A stretch of DNA of 64,000 nt, from NCBI RefSeq assembly GCF_003236395.1, contig NZ_POUD01000003.1:1-64000 (forward strand), read 5' to 3'. Under the pieces are notes generated by a model. The model was not told the DNA's origin. It worked only from the letters and a program-made list of their open reading frames with translations, and did no database searches. Below are positions 24,888-33,863 of the stretch, piece after piece. A program made the position numbers and the translations under genes. This stretch comes from Nonomuraea aridisoli (GTDB lineage: Bacteria; Actinomycetota; Actinomycetes; Streptosporangiales; Streptosporangiaceae). How positions within the stretch are numbered: the first letter of the stretch is position 1; every line of letters starts with the position of its first letter.

Positions 24888-25009
24888 GCGCAGTTGCCCG
24901 GCCAGGTAGTCCCGGGCCCGGTCGCCGGCCGGGCTGCCGATGCTGCATCCGGTTGCCTGCGTGTAAGGGATATAGTTCGATTTATTCGGTTACCGAGACG
25001 AGGCGAAGC

Positions 25010-25597
25010 GTGCGGATCTCCATCACCGACTACGTGGTCGGGGCGACTCTGGCAGGCGATCTGGCCAACACCTCACCCACCGTGCAGGCCGCGGCAGGCG
25101 AGGCGCTGCCGACCCCAGACGCGTTGATGGAGTTCCTCGCAGGGCACGGGCTGCGCCTCGACTCCGTGGACGGGCGTCTGCCGAACGACGACGACGTCCG
25201 CCAGGTTCACCTGCTGCGCCGGGAGGTGCGCGGCGTCGTGGAGACCGAGACGGATGACCAGGCCGTCGCGGGTGGCGCCGTGCTGGCCGGGCGGGCAGGA
25301 CTCAGGCCGGTGCTGGAGCGCGACCCCACGGGGCGGTGGCAGTGGTACGTCCCGACCAGGCCGGGCGCGCCGCTGGCCGAGGAGTTGGCCGCGCTCATCG
25401 GCATCGGGTTGCTCGGCGCCGTCCGGGCGCTCGGGCACGACCGTTTCCGCGCCTGCGCCGCCCCGGGCTGCCGAGGGGTGTTCGTCGACATCAGCCGCGG
25501 GGGGCGTCGCATCTACTGCAGGCCCGACGTGTGCGGTAACCGGATCAATGTCGCGAATCACCGCGAACGGCGGCGGCTTGACAGCACCGCTCGCTGA
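25010..25597 (+). CDS. CGNR zinc-finger / ABATE-domain regulator
   Basis: A 195-residue protein starting at GTG after GAGGCGAAGC. Residues 1-130 resemble the ABATE ligand-binding domain (DLANTSPT near the start corresponds to the usual LDF.NT). The C-terminal 45 residues hold FRACAAPGCRGVFVDISRGG, then RRIYCRPDVCGNRINVANHR, the C-x4-C...C-x3-CGNR zinc ribbon. Members are presumed stress-responsive DNA-binding transcription factors. It is divergent from the truncated M28 gene and is followed by a tyrosine-phosphatase-like gene 32 bases downstream, probably co-transcribed. Confidence 0.88.
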   Translation: MRISITDYVVGATLAGDLANTSPTVQAAAGEALPTPDALMEFLAGHGLRLDSVDGRLPNDDDVRQVHLLRREVRGVVETETDDQAVAGGAVLAGRAGLRPVLERDPTGRWQWYVPTRPGAPLAEELAALIGIGLLGAVRALGHDRFRACAAPGCRGVFVDISRGGRRIYCRPDVCGNRINVANHRERRRLDSTAR

Positions 25598-25629
25598 AAC
25601 GACTTTCTGCAGGACACAAGGAGCACCCC

Positions 25630-26130
25630 ATGAATGACTCCGTGGACAGCACGACAGCCCGACCGGTGGGCGGGCCGCCGCTCGTAGGCGCCTTCCGGCT
25701 CCCCGACGGCACCTTGATCCGCGGTCGCGGCCTTCGTCATCCGCTGCCGGAGGGGCCCACGCCCGAGTTCGGCCTTTACCTGGGATCCGACGGGCTGCGC
25801 CGCCGCCACGAGGGTGGGCTGCAGTGGCCGCACGCATGGATCCAGTGGCCCGACTTTCTGCTGCCCCGCGACCGCGACGGGGCCGTACAGCAGATCCATG
25901 CGCTGTACGAGCGAGCGCGGGCGGGTGCCGCGGTGGAGGTCGCCTGCGGGGGTGGGGTCGGCCGCACCGGCACGGTCGTCGCCTGCCTGGCGATCCTGGC
26001 GGGTCTCGACCCGGCTGACGCCGTCGCCTGGACACGCGAGCACCATCATCGACGGGCCGTCGAAACCCCATGGCAGCGGCGTTGGGTGCTGCGCTTCCCA
26101 CCGTCCCTCCGCTCAGATCCACGCGACTAG
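25630..26130 (+). CDS. Protein-tyrosine-phosphatase-like enzyme
   Basis: A 166-residue cytoplasmic protein with the cysteine-phosphatase P-loop ACGGGVGRTG (C106, R112; the CX5R rule is met, with Ala where His is usual). A WPDF loop (QWPDFLLPRD, Asp about residue 75) could supply the general acid. The family is the compact bacterial dual-specificity-like phosphatases. The C-terminal helix AVAWTREHHHRRAVETPWQ follows as in small PTPs that recognise phosphotyrosine or phosphoinositides. AAGGAG lies about 7 bases before the ATG. It is downstream of the CGNR regulator, probably in one transcript. Confidence 0.8.
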   Translation: MNDSVDSTTARPVGGPPLVGAFRLPDGTLIRGRGLRHPLPEGPTPEFGLYLGSDGLRRRHEGGLQWPHAWIQWPDFLLPRDRDGAVQQIHALYERARAGAAVEVACGGGVGRTGTVVACLAILAGLDPADAVAWTREHHHRRAVETPWQRRWVLRFPPSLRSDPRD

Positions 26131-26374
26131 GCCGCTGATCCTGAGACATCACGCTGAGCCGTATCGCCGTCGCCCCAGACTCGGGCGCCTACAGCCTCCC
26201 CGCGAGATCTGTCCGGACTGACCAGCCATTGACCTCACCACGGCAAGCCGATCCACGACACCTGGCCGGTGCCGCTGGCTGCTCCTTCTGTGCCTGTGCA
26301 CGTCGCCGCGCCGGCCACCTTCTGCGGGTCGGCAGATCACCGCCGCCCAGTGAACTCACACCGACTTCGCCGTA

Positions 26375-26746
26375 TCAGCGCCGTAGGCCGCGGCCGAGTG
26401 CGCGTTCGGCGGCAATGCGCGTGAGCCAGCCGAGGCCGGCGGTGAACAGCGGCGGCCACACAACCGGCCCGAACGTGTAGCCGACCAGCACCAGCAGCGG
26501 GATCCAGACGCGGTGCACAGCCTGGTGCAGCGGGCCTGGTGGCCGGACGCCCGCCAGCCGGGCCAAGTCCGGCAGGACGAGGAACAGCAGCATGGCGGCG
26601 GTGGTCGGCAGGCCGTACTTCTGGCTCTCGAAGACGGCGAACGCGGCCAGGAACAGCGCGAGCGCACCCCAGGCGGCTCTTCGTGCCCGGTCGGACGCGG
26701 TCAGGGGGTGGGGAGAAACGCCGTCCTGATCGGGTGCGGTTGCCAC
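26375..26746 (-). CDS. DUF4260-like small membrane protein
   Basis: A 123-residue protein starting at GTG. Three or four hydrophobic segments follow a short charged N-terminus: AAWGALALFLAAFAVF, TTAAMLLFLVLPDLARLAG and WIPLLVLVGYTFGPVVW. The end GLGWLTRIAAERALGRGLRR matches the DUF4260 signature (W..HI..DRALGYGLK), and PDL in the second helix also fits. The function of the family is unknown. The gene starts 20 bases from the CDF pseudogene on the opposite strand. Confidence 0.7.
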   Translation of the reverse strand: MATAPDQDGVSPHPLTASDRARRAAWGALALFLAAFAVFESQKYGLPTTAAMLLFLVLPDLARLAGVRPPGPLHQAVHRVWIPLLVLVGYTFGPVVWPPLFTAGLGWLTRIAAERALGRGLRR

Positions 26747-26765
26747 GGGGCCAGCGTAGTCGGGA

Positions 26766-27343
26766 TCGGTGGCCCTGCTGGGCGACACGTTGCACAACTT
26801 CGCCGACGCCCTGACGGCCCTACCCCTGGCCATCGCGTTCTGGGTGGGCAGGAGAGCGGCGACACCGCGGCTGATGGACCCGCAGGACGTGCGGGCTCTG
26901 TGGTGGGTCGCGGCGGCGGGCGTGATCGGCTTCGCCGGCAACGAGTGGGTGGCGCGCTATCGGATCAAGGTCGGGCGCGAGATCGGCTCGGCGGCGCTGG
27001 TGGCGGACGGCCTGCATGCCCGTGCCGACGGTTTCACCGCGCTGGCCGTGCTGCTCGGAGCCGGGGGCGCGGCGCTGGGCTTCCCGATCGCCGCCTCCGC
27101 GACACCCCCGGCGTCCGGGACGTGGGCGCGGTACGGCCGCGCTGGGTCGGCCACGCCCTGCACGCCGAGGTCGACATCGTGGTCGGCCATGACGAGACCC
27201 TGATCGGCGCGCACGCGATCGCGGTGGAGGCGGAGCACCGGCTCATCCATGACCTGCCCCGCCTCCGTTCCGCCACCGTGCACACCGATCCACAGGCCGT
27301 CGAAGGATTCGAGCACCACGCGGCGCCGGCGACGCATCGCTAG
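26766..27343 (+). pseudogene. Cation diffusion facilitator, truncated and frameshifted
   Basis: The first part reads VALLGDTLHNFADALTALPLAIAF, with the HNxxD-type zinc site of CDF transporters, and continues to WVARYRIKVGREIGSAALVADGLHARADG (second HxxxD site). It lacks the His-rich N-terminus and first helix. After GFPIA the reading frame changes, and the sequence resumes at TPGVRDVGAVRPRWVGHALH and HAIAVEAEHRLIHDLPRL, the cytoplasmic domain. Roughly 45 residues including the last helix are deleted between the two parts. Both lesions would abolish transport. Confidence 0.75.
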
Positions 27344-29307
27344 CCGGAGGAGACGGTGACCCCGGCCCGGTGACCGCCGAGCTCCCGGTCGAGCCGCCGC
27401 ACGGCCACCGCGCTCGCCGCCCCCGTGAGGGCGAGCGTGGTCCAGGCCCAGGCCGGTCCGAGATCGAGCAGCCGGCCCACCGCGAGGTTGCCCGCGGCGA
27501 CGCCGAGGCCGGCCACCGTGTTGTAGAAGCCGTAGTGGGTGGCCACCCGGTGCCCGCCCGACAGCGCCACGACGGTGTCCATCTCGAACGGGTAGGCCAG
27601 CACCGTGCCCAGCGTGAGCAGCGCGGTGCAGGCCAGCGCGGCGGCCAGGGGCACCGGCGCGCCCGCGACCCCGTACGGGATCAGTGGCACGAAGGCGAGC
27701 CCCATCAGGCCCAGCCCGCGGGCCATGGCCTGCGAGGTCGTCCACCGTCCGCGCGCCCAGTCGGTGACGCGCATCTGCCCCAGCAGGGCCACCAGCGCCG
27801 ACACGACGAACAGCGCGCTGACGGCCCCATCGTCACCCAGTGCCAGCGGCAGCGCCAGGTAGATCTGGAACGACAACACGTACGAGCCGACCATGGCCAG
27901 CGCGAACATCCGGAACGGCCGGTTCGCCACGACGCGCCCCCAGTCCGCCCGCACGCCGCCGCGCCGCTCCTCATCGCGGAACGGCGGCAGGGCGGACAAC
28001 TGCAGCAGGGTGAGGGCCGCGAACACACCGGCCGCCACCACGCAGACCAGCCGGAAGTCGACCGAGAGCAGCGCCACGCCGATCAGCGGGCCCAGCAGGA
28101 TCCCCGCCTGACAGAAGACGTTGAACAGGGCGAAAGCCTCCACCCTGCGCTCGCCCGAGCCGTGGGCGAGGTACGCATGCACCGCCGGATTGAACAGCGC
28201 TCCGGCGAACCCCGTCATGACCGAGGCGACGAGCAGGGCGGGCGACCCGTCGGCCAGGTGGCCGGCGAGGTAGGGCATCACCATGCGGGTCCACCGGGTG
28301 ACCTCGGCCTCGCCGGAGTCCTTGACCTCGTCGGGCTCGGCGGCCGGTGGACGGCCGAGGAGGTCGTGCTCGGCGCAGTACGCGTCGTCGAACACGGTCG
28401 TGTGGTAGCGGGCCGGGCCGTCGGGAAAGACGGCGGCGACGCGGACGCCGGACGGGGTGGTCCTGGCGTACCAGGAGGCCACGACGGTGACCGCGCCCAC
28501 GCTCCAGCCACCGGTCGCGTAGTGGGTGTGGGCGAGGGTGCGGCTGGCCCACACGGCTTCGTGCGGGGCCACCCAGTGCACCTCGTCGAAGGCGTCGTGG
28601 GCGACGTTGCGCGGATGGATGCTGCTGCCCAGGCCGCGCATCAGGCGGGGCCGCGCCGGCTGTCCGAAGATCGTGGAACCGATCGAGTCCACTCCCACCA
28701 GGCGCAACGCCGGGTGGCGAAGGCGCAGGCGCCTGGCGATCCCCGCCGAATGCCCGCCGGTGCCCACGCTGCACACCAGCACGTCGATTCGGCCGAGCCG
28801 CTCGGCGAGCTCGTCGGCGAGGCCCGCGTAGGCCTCGACGTTGTCCGGGTTGCTGTACTGGTCAGGGCAGTACGCGCCGGGGTGCCGCGCCATCAACTGG
28901 GCCACACGGTCCAGGCGCGCATGTTGCCAGCCGCCGGAGGGGTGGGCCCGCAGGACGGTCTCGACACGTACACCATAGGAGACGAGCAGGGTCTCGATGA
29001 TCGCCTCCATGCCGGGGTCGGACACGACGGTGACCGGATGGCCGTACACGATGCCGGCCAGCGCCAGCCCGAGCCCGGACGTTCCTGACGTGGACTCGAC
29101 GATCATCGCGCCGGGAGCGAGCTGCCCGCGCGCCCTGGCCCGCCTGACGATGTGCAGCGCGGCCCGGTCCTTCAGCCCGCCGGGGTTGGCGCCTTCGAGC
29201 TTGGCCCAGAAACCACGGCCGCCGGAGGCGAACGGCTCTCCGATCCAGCAGACAGGTGTACGTCCCACCAGGTGCGTCTTGGTGAGTTCGGTGATGGATG
29301 AAGTCAT
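27340..29307 (-). CDS. Cysteine synthase/desulfhydrase fused to truncated MFS transporter
   Basis: One 655-residue open frame. Residues 1-330 are a PLP enzyme of the cysteine synthase family (Cds1-like): [12 protein letters not shown] holds the PLP Lys, [14 protein letters not shown] the phosphate loop, and [14 protein letters not shown] the second glycine loop. The family's usual C-terminus, EVTRWTRM, is present but has no stop. It runs into [19 protein letters not shown], then [19 protein letters not shown] and about ten helices of an MFS transporter. The transporter's own first one or two helices are absent. The simplest reading is an in-frame deletion that removed the stop codon and the 5' end of a downstream MFS gene. 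Whether both halves work is unclear. I chose the ATG of [11 protein letters not shown]. Confidence 0.85.
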   Translation of the reverse strand: MTSSITELTKTHLVGRTPVCWIGEPFASGGRGFWAKLEGANPGGLKDRAALHIVRRARARGQLAPGAMIVESTSGTSGLGLALAGIVYGHPVTVVSDPGMEAIIETLLVSYGVRVETVLRAHPSGGWQHARLDRVAQLMARHPGAYCPDQYSNPDNVEAYAGLADELAERLGRIDVLVCSVGTGGHSAGIARRLRLRHPALRLVGVDSIGSTIFGQPARPRLMRGLGSSIHPRNVAHDAFDEVHWVAPHEAVWASRTLAHTHYATGGWSVGAVTVVASWYARTTPSGVRVAAVFPDGPARYHTTVFDDAYCAEHDLLGRPPAAEPDEVKDSGEAEVTRWTRMVMPYLAGHLADGSPALLVASVMTGFAGALFNPAVHAYLAHGSGERRVEAFALFNVFCQAGILLGPLIGVALLSVDFRLVCVVAAGVFAALTLLQLSALPPFRDEERRGGVRADWGRVVANRPFRMFALAMVGSYVLSFQIYLALPLALGDDGAVSALFVVSALVALLGQMRVTDWARGRWTTSQAMARGLGLMGLAFVPLIPYGVAGAPVPLAAALACTALLTLGTVLAYPFEMDTVVALSGGHRVATHYGFYNTVAGLGVAAGNLAVGRLLDLGPAWAWTTLALTGAASAVAVRRLDRELGGHRAGVTVSSG

Positions 29308-29378
29308 GATGAACACTCATTTCGGCGCATGCCGCGCCAGGTCGCTGACTGTTGAGGACGGTGACGTACACGTCCGCA

Positions 29379-29453
29379 TCAGCAGCGGCACACCTCGAGT
29401 GTCCGGGTGAGCGCGGCGCGCCCACGGTGGCCGGCGGGCGGCGCGCGTCCCAT
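29379..29453 (-). CDS. Candidate cysteine-rich leader peptide
   Basis: A 24-codon frame ending LEVCRC-stop, 71 bases before the cysteine-synthase fusion gene. Two Cys codons immediately before the stop resemble actinobacterial leader peptides that couple cysteine-gene expression to cysteinyl-tRNA supply. The start is uncertain and no clear alternative hairpins were worked out. Confidence 0.3.
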   Translation of the reverse strand: MGRAPPAGHRGRAALTRTLEVCRC

Positions 29454-29816
29454 CGGGATCGGCGCCATGTCACGCTCGGTGTCTCGGGGAGGGACCGTCA
29501 CGGCCGACCACTCGCCCTGCCCCGTCTGAGCGGCGCTCGTGGCGGAGACCACGAAAAGGTGCGAGTGCGCCCGCTCACCGTCGTGATCGTGTTCATGTTC
29601 GTGTTCGCTGTGGCTCACGGCCGTGAGCGCATCCGACGCCACATGATCGGCGATCTGCTGGCATGAGACCACAGATGCGCGAATGTGAGTGCTCCGAGCA
29701 GCACGACGAACCCACGCGTGCTCGCGTGGCCGCAGGAGCGATCTTGACAATACACACATGACTGACTACTGAGAGTAACAGCAGCATTTCTGGTGCCGAC
29801 CCCCGGCAGTCGCACC
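29454..29816. other. Gap with a His-rich peptide scrap
   Basis: On the minus strand about 29570-29650, a frame contains SHSEHEHEHDHDGERAHSH, a His/Asp/Glu run of the kind found in zinc-handling proteins. No complete gene surrounds it. Its position next to the zinc-type ATPase and near a dead CDF transporter suggests a relic of a metal chaperone or transporter loop. Otherwise nothing is recognised. Confidence 0.35.
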
Positions 29817-31829
29817 TCAGCGGGGAAGAGGACGTCCCCCGGTGGCCGCGGCGCGGCGCCAGGCGGCTTTGCGCAGGAGCCGTAGCCCGTTGAGTCCGAC
29901 GATGACGGTGGAGCCCTCGTGGCCGGCCACGCCGAGCGGAAGCGGCAGATCGCCGAACAGGTCCCAGGCCACCAGCACCGCGATGAAGGTGCCGGCGATG
30001 ACGAGGTTGGCGACGACCAGGCGGCGGGCGCGCCGGGCGAGGGCGAGCACAGTGGGGACGGTGGCCAGGTCGTCGCGGGTGATGACCGCGTCGGCGGCGT
30101 CCAGGGTGAGGTCGGCGCCGGCGCGGCCCATCGCGATCCCGGCGTGGGCGGTGGCCAGGGCGGGGGCGTCGTTGACGCCGTCGCCCACCAGCGCCACCCG
30201 CGCCTGGCGCTGCTGCATCTCGCGCACCAAGGTCACCTTGTCCTCGGGCAGCAGGCCCGCCCGCACGTCGGTGATCCCGGCCTGGCCGGCGACAAGGGCT
30301 GCCGCGCGAGAGTTGTCGCCGGTGAGGAGCACTGGAGCATGACCGGTCAGGCCGGTCAGTTGTGCGACCGCCGCGGCGGCGCCGTCGCGCACCCGGTCGG
30401 CCAGGCCGAGCACCGCGGCGGGGCGGCCGTCCAGAAGCATCAGTACGGCGCTGTGCCCCTCGTCCTCGAGCTCGGCCACCACCGCGCGTGCCTGCGCTGC
30501 GGAGTCGCCGGGCGTGGTCTCGCCGAGCAGGTGGACGGGACTGCCGATCTCGATCGCGTGGCCGTCGGCCCGGGCGCGTACGCCTCGACCGGGTAGGGAC
30601 GCGAAGTCGGTGGCTGTGGGCGGAGTCAGCCCCTTGTGGTGGGCCGCGGCGACGATGGCACGGCCCAGCGGGTGTTCCGAGCCCCGCTCCGCCGCGGCCG
30701 CGAGCGCGAGCAGCCGGTCGTCCGGCCCGCTCTTGGAACTGCCGGTGAGGGCCCGCACATGGGCCACGTGCGGGCGGCCTTCGGTCAGGGTGCCGGTCTT
30801 GTCGAAGGCGACGTGGGTGACGTCGGCCAGTTGCTCCATCACCACCGCGGACTTGACCAGCACGCCGTTGCGTCCGGCGGTGGCGATGGCGGCCAGCAGG
30901 GGCGGCATGGTGGCCAGCACGACCGCGCACGGTGAAGCCACGATCATGAACGTCATGGCCCGCAGCAGGCTGTCCCGCACCGGTGTGCCCCACAACAGGG
31001 GCAGCACGAACAGGGCGACCGTGGCGGCGACCATGACGACGGAGTAGCGCTGCTCGACCTTCTCGATGAACAGCTGCGTGCGGCCCTTGGTGGCGGCGGC
31101 CTGCTCGACCATCGCCACGATCCGGGCGATCACCGTCTCCGACGCCGGCCGGGTGACCTGGACGCGCAGCGCGCCGGTGCCGTTCAAGGTGCCGGCGAAC
31201 ACGTCGTCGCCTGCCTGTTTGTCCACGGGCAGGCTCTCGCCGGTGATGTTCGCCTGGTCGACGTCGCTGGTCCCGGCCGTCACCCGTCCGTCGGCGCCGA
31301 TGCGCTCGCCGGGTCGTACGAGGATGACGTCGCCCACGCGCAGGTCGGCGGCCGCCACGACCTCCTCCTCGCCGCTGCCGGCGATGCGGGTGGCCTGGTC
31401 GGGCGCCAGATCCAGCAGGCCGCGTACGGAGTCCTCCGTGCGCTTGGTGGCCACCGCCTCCAGCGCGCCGGAGGTGGCGAAGATGACGATCAGCAGTGCG
31501 CCGTCGAAGACCTGCCCGATCGCCGCCGCGCCGATCGCCGCGGCGACCATCAGCAGATCGACGTCCAGCGTCTTCTCGCGCAGTGCCTTCAGCCCGGCCA
31601 GGCCCGGCTCCCAGCCGCCGGCGGCGTAGCAGGCCAGATAAAGGGTCCACCACAGCCAGGGTGGCGCCCCGGAGAGCTGGGCCAGGCCGCCGGCGGCGAA
31701 CAGTGCGGTGGCCGCGATGGCCCAGCGCACCTCCATCAGCGAGCCCGCCCCGGACCGCCACCAAGTGCGCGGCCGGGCCTTCGCCGCCGCGGCCGGGGCG
31801 GCGAGGGCCGTTCTCAGGTCCGTAGTCAC
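29817..31829 (-). CDS. Heavy-metal P1B-type ATPase (Zn/Cd/Co/Pb-like)
   Basis: A 670-residue metal exporter. It has the membrane motif SPCAVV in helix 6, TGESLPVDK in the actuator domain, the phosphorylation site DKTGTLTEG, SEHPLGRA (the P1B-specific HP), TGDNSRAA and GDGVNDAPAL. SPC points to the Zn/Cd/Pb or Co group rather than copper (CPC). There is no N-terminal CXXC metal-binding domain, only a short Ala-rich leader. I place the start at GTG 31829. It lies 8 bases from a TATACG -10 box whose TTGCAT -35 is 17 bases further, so the message would be leaderless. It is divergent from an ArsR regulator whose metal sensing should control it. Confidence 0.9.
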   Translation of the reverse strand: MTTDLRTALAAPAAAAKARPRTWWRSGAGSLMEVRWAIAATALFAAGGLAQLSGAPPWLWWTLYLACYAAGGWEPGLAGLKALREKTLDVDLLMVAAAIGAAAIGQVFDGALLIVIFATSGALEAVATKRTEDSVRGLLDLAPDQATRIAGSGEEEVVAAADLRVGDVILVRPGERIGADGRVTAGTSDVDQANITGESLPVDKQAGDDVFAGTLNGTGALRVQVTRPASETVIARIVAMVEQAAATKGRTQLFIEKVEQRYSVVMVAATVALFVLPLLWGTPVRDSLLRAMTFMIVASPCAVVLATMPPLLAAIATAGRNGVLVKSAVVMEQLADVTHVAFDKTGTLTEGRPHVAHVRALTGSSKSGPDDRLLALAAAAERGSEHPLGRAIVAAAHHKGLTPPTATDFASLPGRGVRARADGHAIEIGSPVHLLGETTPGDSAAQARAVVAELEDEGHSAVLMLLDGRPAAVLGLADRVRDGAAAAVAQLTGLTGHAPVLLTGDNSRAAALVAGQAGITDVRAGLLPEDKVTLVREMQQRQARVALVGDGVNDAPALATAHAGIAMGRAGADLTLDAADAVITRDDLATVPTVLALARRARRLVVANLVIAGTFIAVLVAWDLFGDLPLPLGVAGHEGSTVIVGLNGLRLLRKAAWRRAAATGGRPLPR

Positions 31830-31837
31830 TAAAGTAC

Positions 31838-31866
31838 CGTATATGCGCATTCACGCAGATATGCAA
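31838..31866 (-). promoter_or_regulatory. Promoter of the metal ATPase, probable ArsR operator
   Basis: TTGCAT (31861-31866), 17 bases, TATACG (31838-31843) on the minus strand. Within it ATATGCGCAT and ATATGCAAG repeat, an AT-rich imperfect repeat typical of SmtB/ArsR sites. It also lies 20-45 bases upstream of arsR, so one bound dimer could control both directions. Confidence 0.55.
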
Positions 31867-31884
31867 GCAGGAGGGTCCGGCGGT

Positions 31885-32265
31885 ATGCTGAGGTGCATGC
31901 ACACCTCGCTGACCGACTTCGACATGCCTGACGAGGAACAGGTGCACCTGGCCGCCGAATCGTTCCGGCTGCTGTCCGATCCCACGCGTATCAAGATCTT
32001 GTGGGCGCTGCTGCAAGGGGAGTCGTCAGTGGCGTGCCTGGCCGAACTCGCCGACGCCGCCCCCGCCGCGGTCAGTCAGCACCTGGCCAAGCTGCGCCTG
32101 GCGGGGCTCGTCAAGGGCCGTCGCGAGGGCACTTTCGTCTACTACCGCGCGGCCGACGAACACGTACGCCGTCTTCTGGCCGAGGGTCTCTACCACGCCG
32201 ACCACGTCGAGCGTGACCAGGCCGGCGATCAGGCGCCCGCCGGGGCCGCGCGTACCGCTTCGTGA
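31885..32265 (+). CDS. ArsR/SmtB-family metal-responsive repressor
   Basis: A 126-residue winged-helix repressor. AGGAGGG lies 9 bases before the ATG at 31885; a second in-frame ATG at 31897 is possible. The fold is clear: FRLLSDPTRIKILWALLQGE (helix 1-2), CLAELADAAPAAVSQHLAKL (recognition helix), GLVKGRREGTFVYYR (wing). The last helix reads DEHVRRLLAEGLYHADHVERD, whose Asp/His/His/Glu pattern fits the alpha-5 zinc site of SmtB-type sensors; the alpha-3 ELCVCDL arsenic motif is absent. It should repress the divergent metal ATPase until zinc, cadmium or cobalt binds. Confidence 0.9.
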   Translation: MLRCMHTSLTDFDMPDEEQVHLAAESFRLLSDPTRIKILWALLQGESSVACLAELADAAPAAVSQHLAKLRLAGLVKGRREGTFVYYRAADEHVRRLLAEGLYHADHVERDQAGDQAPAGAARTAS

Positions 32266-32464
32266 CACGCCGCACGCGTGTGCGGTGGGGCTGACGGGGC
32301 GGTTCCCCTCACGTCCTGTGTGTCGTCTGCGGGTGACGTGTAGATACGCTCGATATGGGCTGGATTTACATCAGTTGTCCACCTTCGTGTCATCCCCCGG
32401 ATCCGAATGTGGACGTTCCCCGCACATCACGTGAGGGCGTGGACCGGCCGAAGGGGGGCCCAGG

Positions 32465-33838
32465 ATGAACGTCAGTCGCAATATCTCGATCACCGGGCGC
32501 GTAACTCTCTTCACCGGCGTGGTATCGGCGTTGCTGTGCACGCTGCTGGCCGTGGTCCTGATGAATGCGATCCACTGGTACGCCGCCGGCGCCCTCAGCT
32601 CGGAGGTGCGCGCGGCCGGCGGACGTGTGGCCATCACGGTGGAGGACCACGGAAGCGTGCGAGGCCCCCTTACCCAGCAGCCCGGCCGGAACGTCCAGAT
32701 CGTCGACCATCGGGGGCGCGTCGTCGAGTCGACGCCGGCGCTGCGCGGCAAGCCGCCGATGGTGACGTTCGTCCCGGACGGCCAGAACATCAGGGAGGAA
32801 GAGGTGTGCGGCGGCGTCTTCGGGCCCGGCCGGTGCGCCGTCGTGGTCGCGGAGTCGGCGCGGCGGCCGGAGGGACGCTGGACCGTCTACGTCTCCTCCC
32901 CGGTGGTGCCCTGGTGGGTCGCGCCCTGGCTGGCCGCTCTGGTCATCGGGTCGGCGGCCGTGCTGGCGGCTGCCATCACCTACCTCGGCAACCGGATCGC
33001 CACCGCGTCACTGCGACCGGTGGACGCCATCCGGAAAGAGCTGGACGCGATCAACGCCTCCTGCCCCTCACGCCGGGTGCCCGTACCGCCCAGTGAGGAC
33101 GAGATCCACGACCTCGCCGCCAGCATCAACCACACCCTGAGCCGCCTGGACACGGCGATGGCGCGGCAGCGCCAGTTCGCCTCCGACGCCTCCCACGACC
33201 TGCGAAGCCCCATCGCCGCGATGCACGCCGAGGTGGAGGACGCCCTGCTGGCGCCCGAGGAGACCAGCGTGACCGGCTTGGGAGACAAGCTCATGCCCAG
33301 CCTGAAACGGCTGGAGTCGATCGTCTCCGACCTCCTGACCATCGCCAGGCTGGACGCGGGCGCACCTGCTGTGCTCGTGCCCCTCGACCTCGCCGAACTG
33401 GCGGACCAGGAGTGCGCGCGCCACCAGACGACCAAGAACCTCACGTGCAGGGCCGAACCCGGCGTGATGGTGCTGGGTGACCGGATGCGCCTGGGCCGCC
33501 TGCTCACCAATCTGCTCGACAACGCCGACCGGCACGCGGCGAGCACGATCACCGTGAAGGTCGAACCCGAGGACGACGAGCGCTCGCCGCGCGGCGGCGC
33601 GGTGCTGGAGGTCATCGACGACGGGCCCGGCATCGACCCGGACAAGCGCGAGATCGTCTTCCAGCGGTTCACCCGGCTGGACGCCGCCCGCAGCAAGGAC
33701 GCGGGAGGCAGCGGGCTCGGGCTGGCGATCGCCCGGAAGATCGCCGACGCGCACGGAGGCAGCCTGCGGATCGAGGACAGCGACCACGGCGCACGCTTCG
33801 TGCTCCGGCTTCCCCGCCACCGGCCGGAGACGCGGTGA
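32465..33838 (+). CDS. Sensor histidine kinase, orphan
   Basis: A 457-residue membrane kinase. Transmembrane helix 1 is residues 15-37 (GVVSALLCTLLAVVLMNA), the extracytoplasmic domain is about 100 residues with one CGGVFGPGRC cysteine pair, and helix 2 is LAALVIGSAAVLAAAITYLG. A HAMP region follows, then the phospho-acceptor box SDASHDLRSPIAAM (His about 244), RLLTNLLDNADRHA, DDGPGIDP and GSGLGLAIARKIADAHGG. No response regulator is adjacent, the second such orphan in the window. The cysteine pair in the sensor domain recalls the two cysteines of the 4748-6148 kinase, so the two may sense similar redox or envelope signals (inference). Confidence 0.9.
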   Translation: MNVSRNISITGRVTLFTGVVSALLCTLLAVVLMNAIHWYAAGALSSEVRAAGGRVAITVEDHGSVRGPLTQQPGRNVQIVDHRGRVVESTPALRGKPPMVTFVPDGQNIREEEVCGGVFGPGRCAVVVAESARRPEGRWTVYVSSPVVPWWVAPWLAALVIGSAAVLAAAITYLGNRIATASLRPVDAIRKELDAINASCPSRRVPVPPSEDEIHDLAASINHTLSRLDTAMARQRQFASDASHDLRSPIAAMHAEVEDALLAPEETSVTGLGDKLMPSLKRLESIVSDLLTIARLDAGAPAVLVPLDLAELADQECARHQTTKNLTCRAEPGVMVLGDRMRLGRLLTNLLDNADRHAASTITVKVEPEDDERSPRGGAVLEVIDDGPGIDPDKREIVFQRFTRLDAARSKDAGGSGLGLAIARKIADAHGGSLRIEDSDHGARFVLRLPRHRPETR

Positions 33839-33863
33839 TCATGATCACTGCCCGACGATCTGA

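Noticed and set aside
29310-29370. A 20-codon frame (MRTCTSPSSTV...) just before the cysteine-synthase fusion gene as a leader peptide.
   Set aside because: It has a single Cys codon early in the frame and no ribosome site; the frame ending CRC upstream is a better candidate.
33836-33847. The perfect palindrome TGATCATGATCA between the second kinase and the lectin gene.
   Set aside because: It overlaps the kinase stop codon between convergent genes, where no promoter is expected; a simple repeat of TGATCA explains it.
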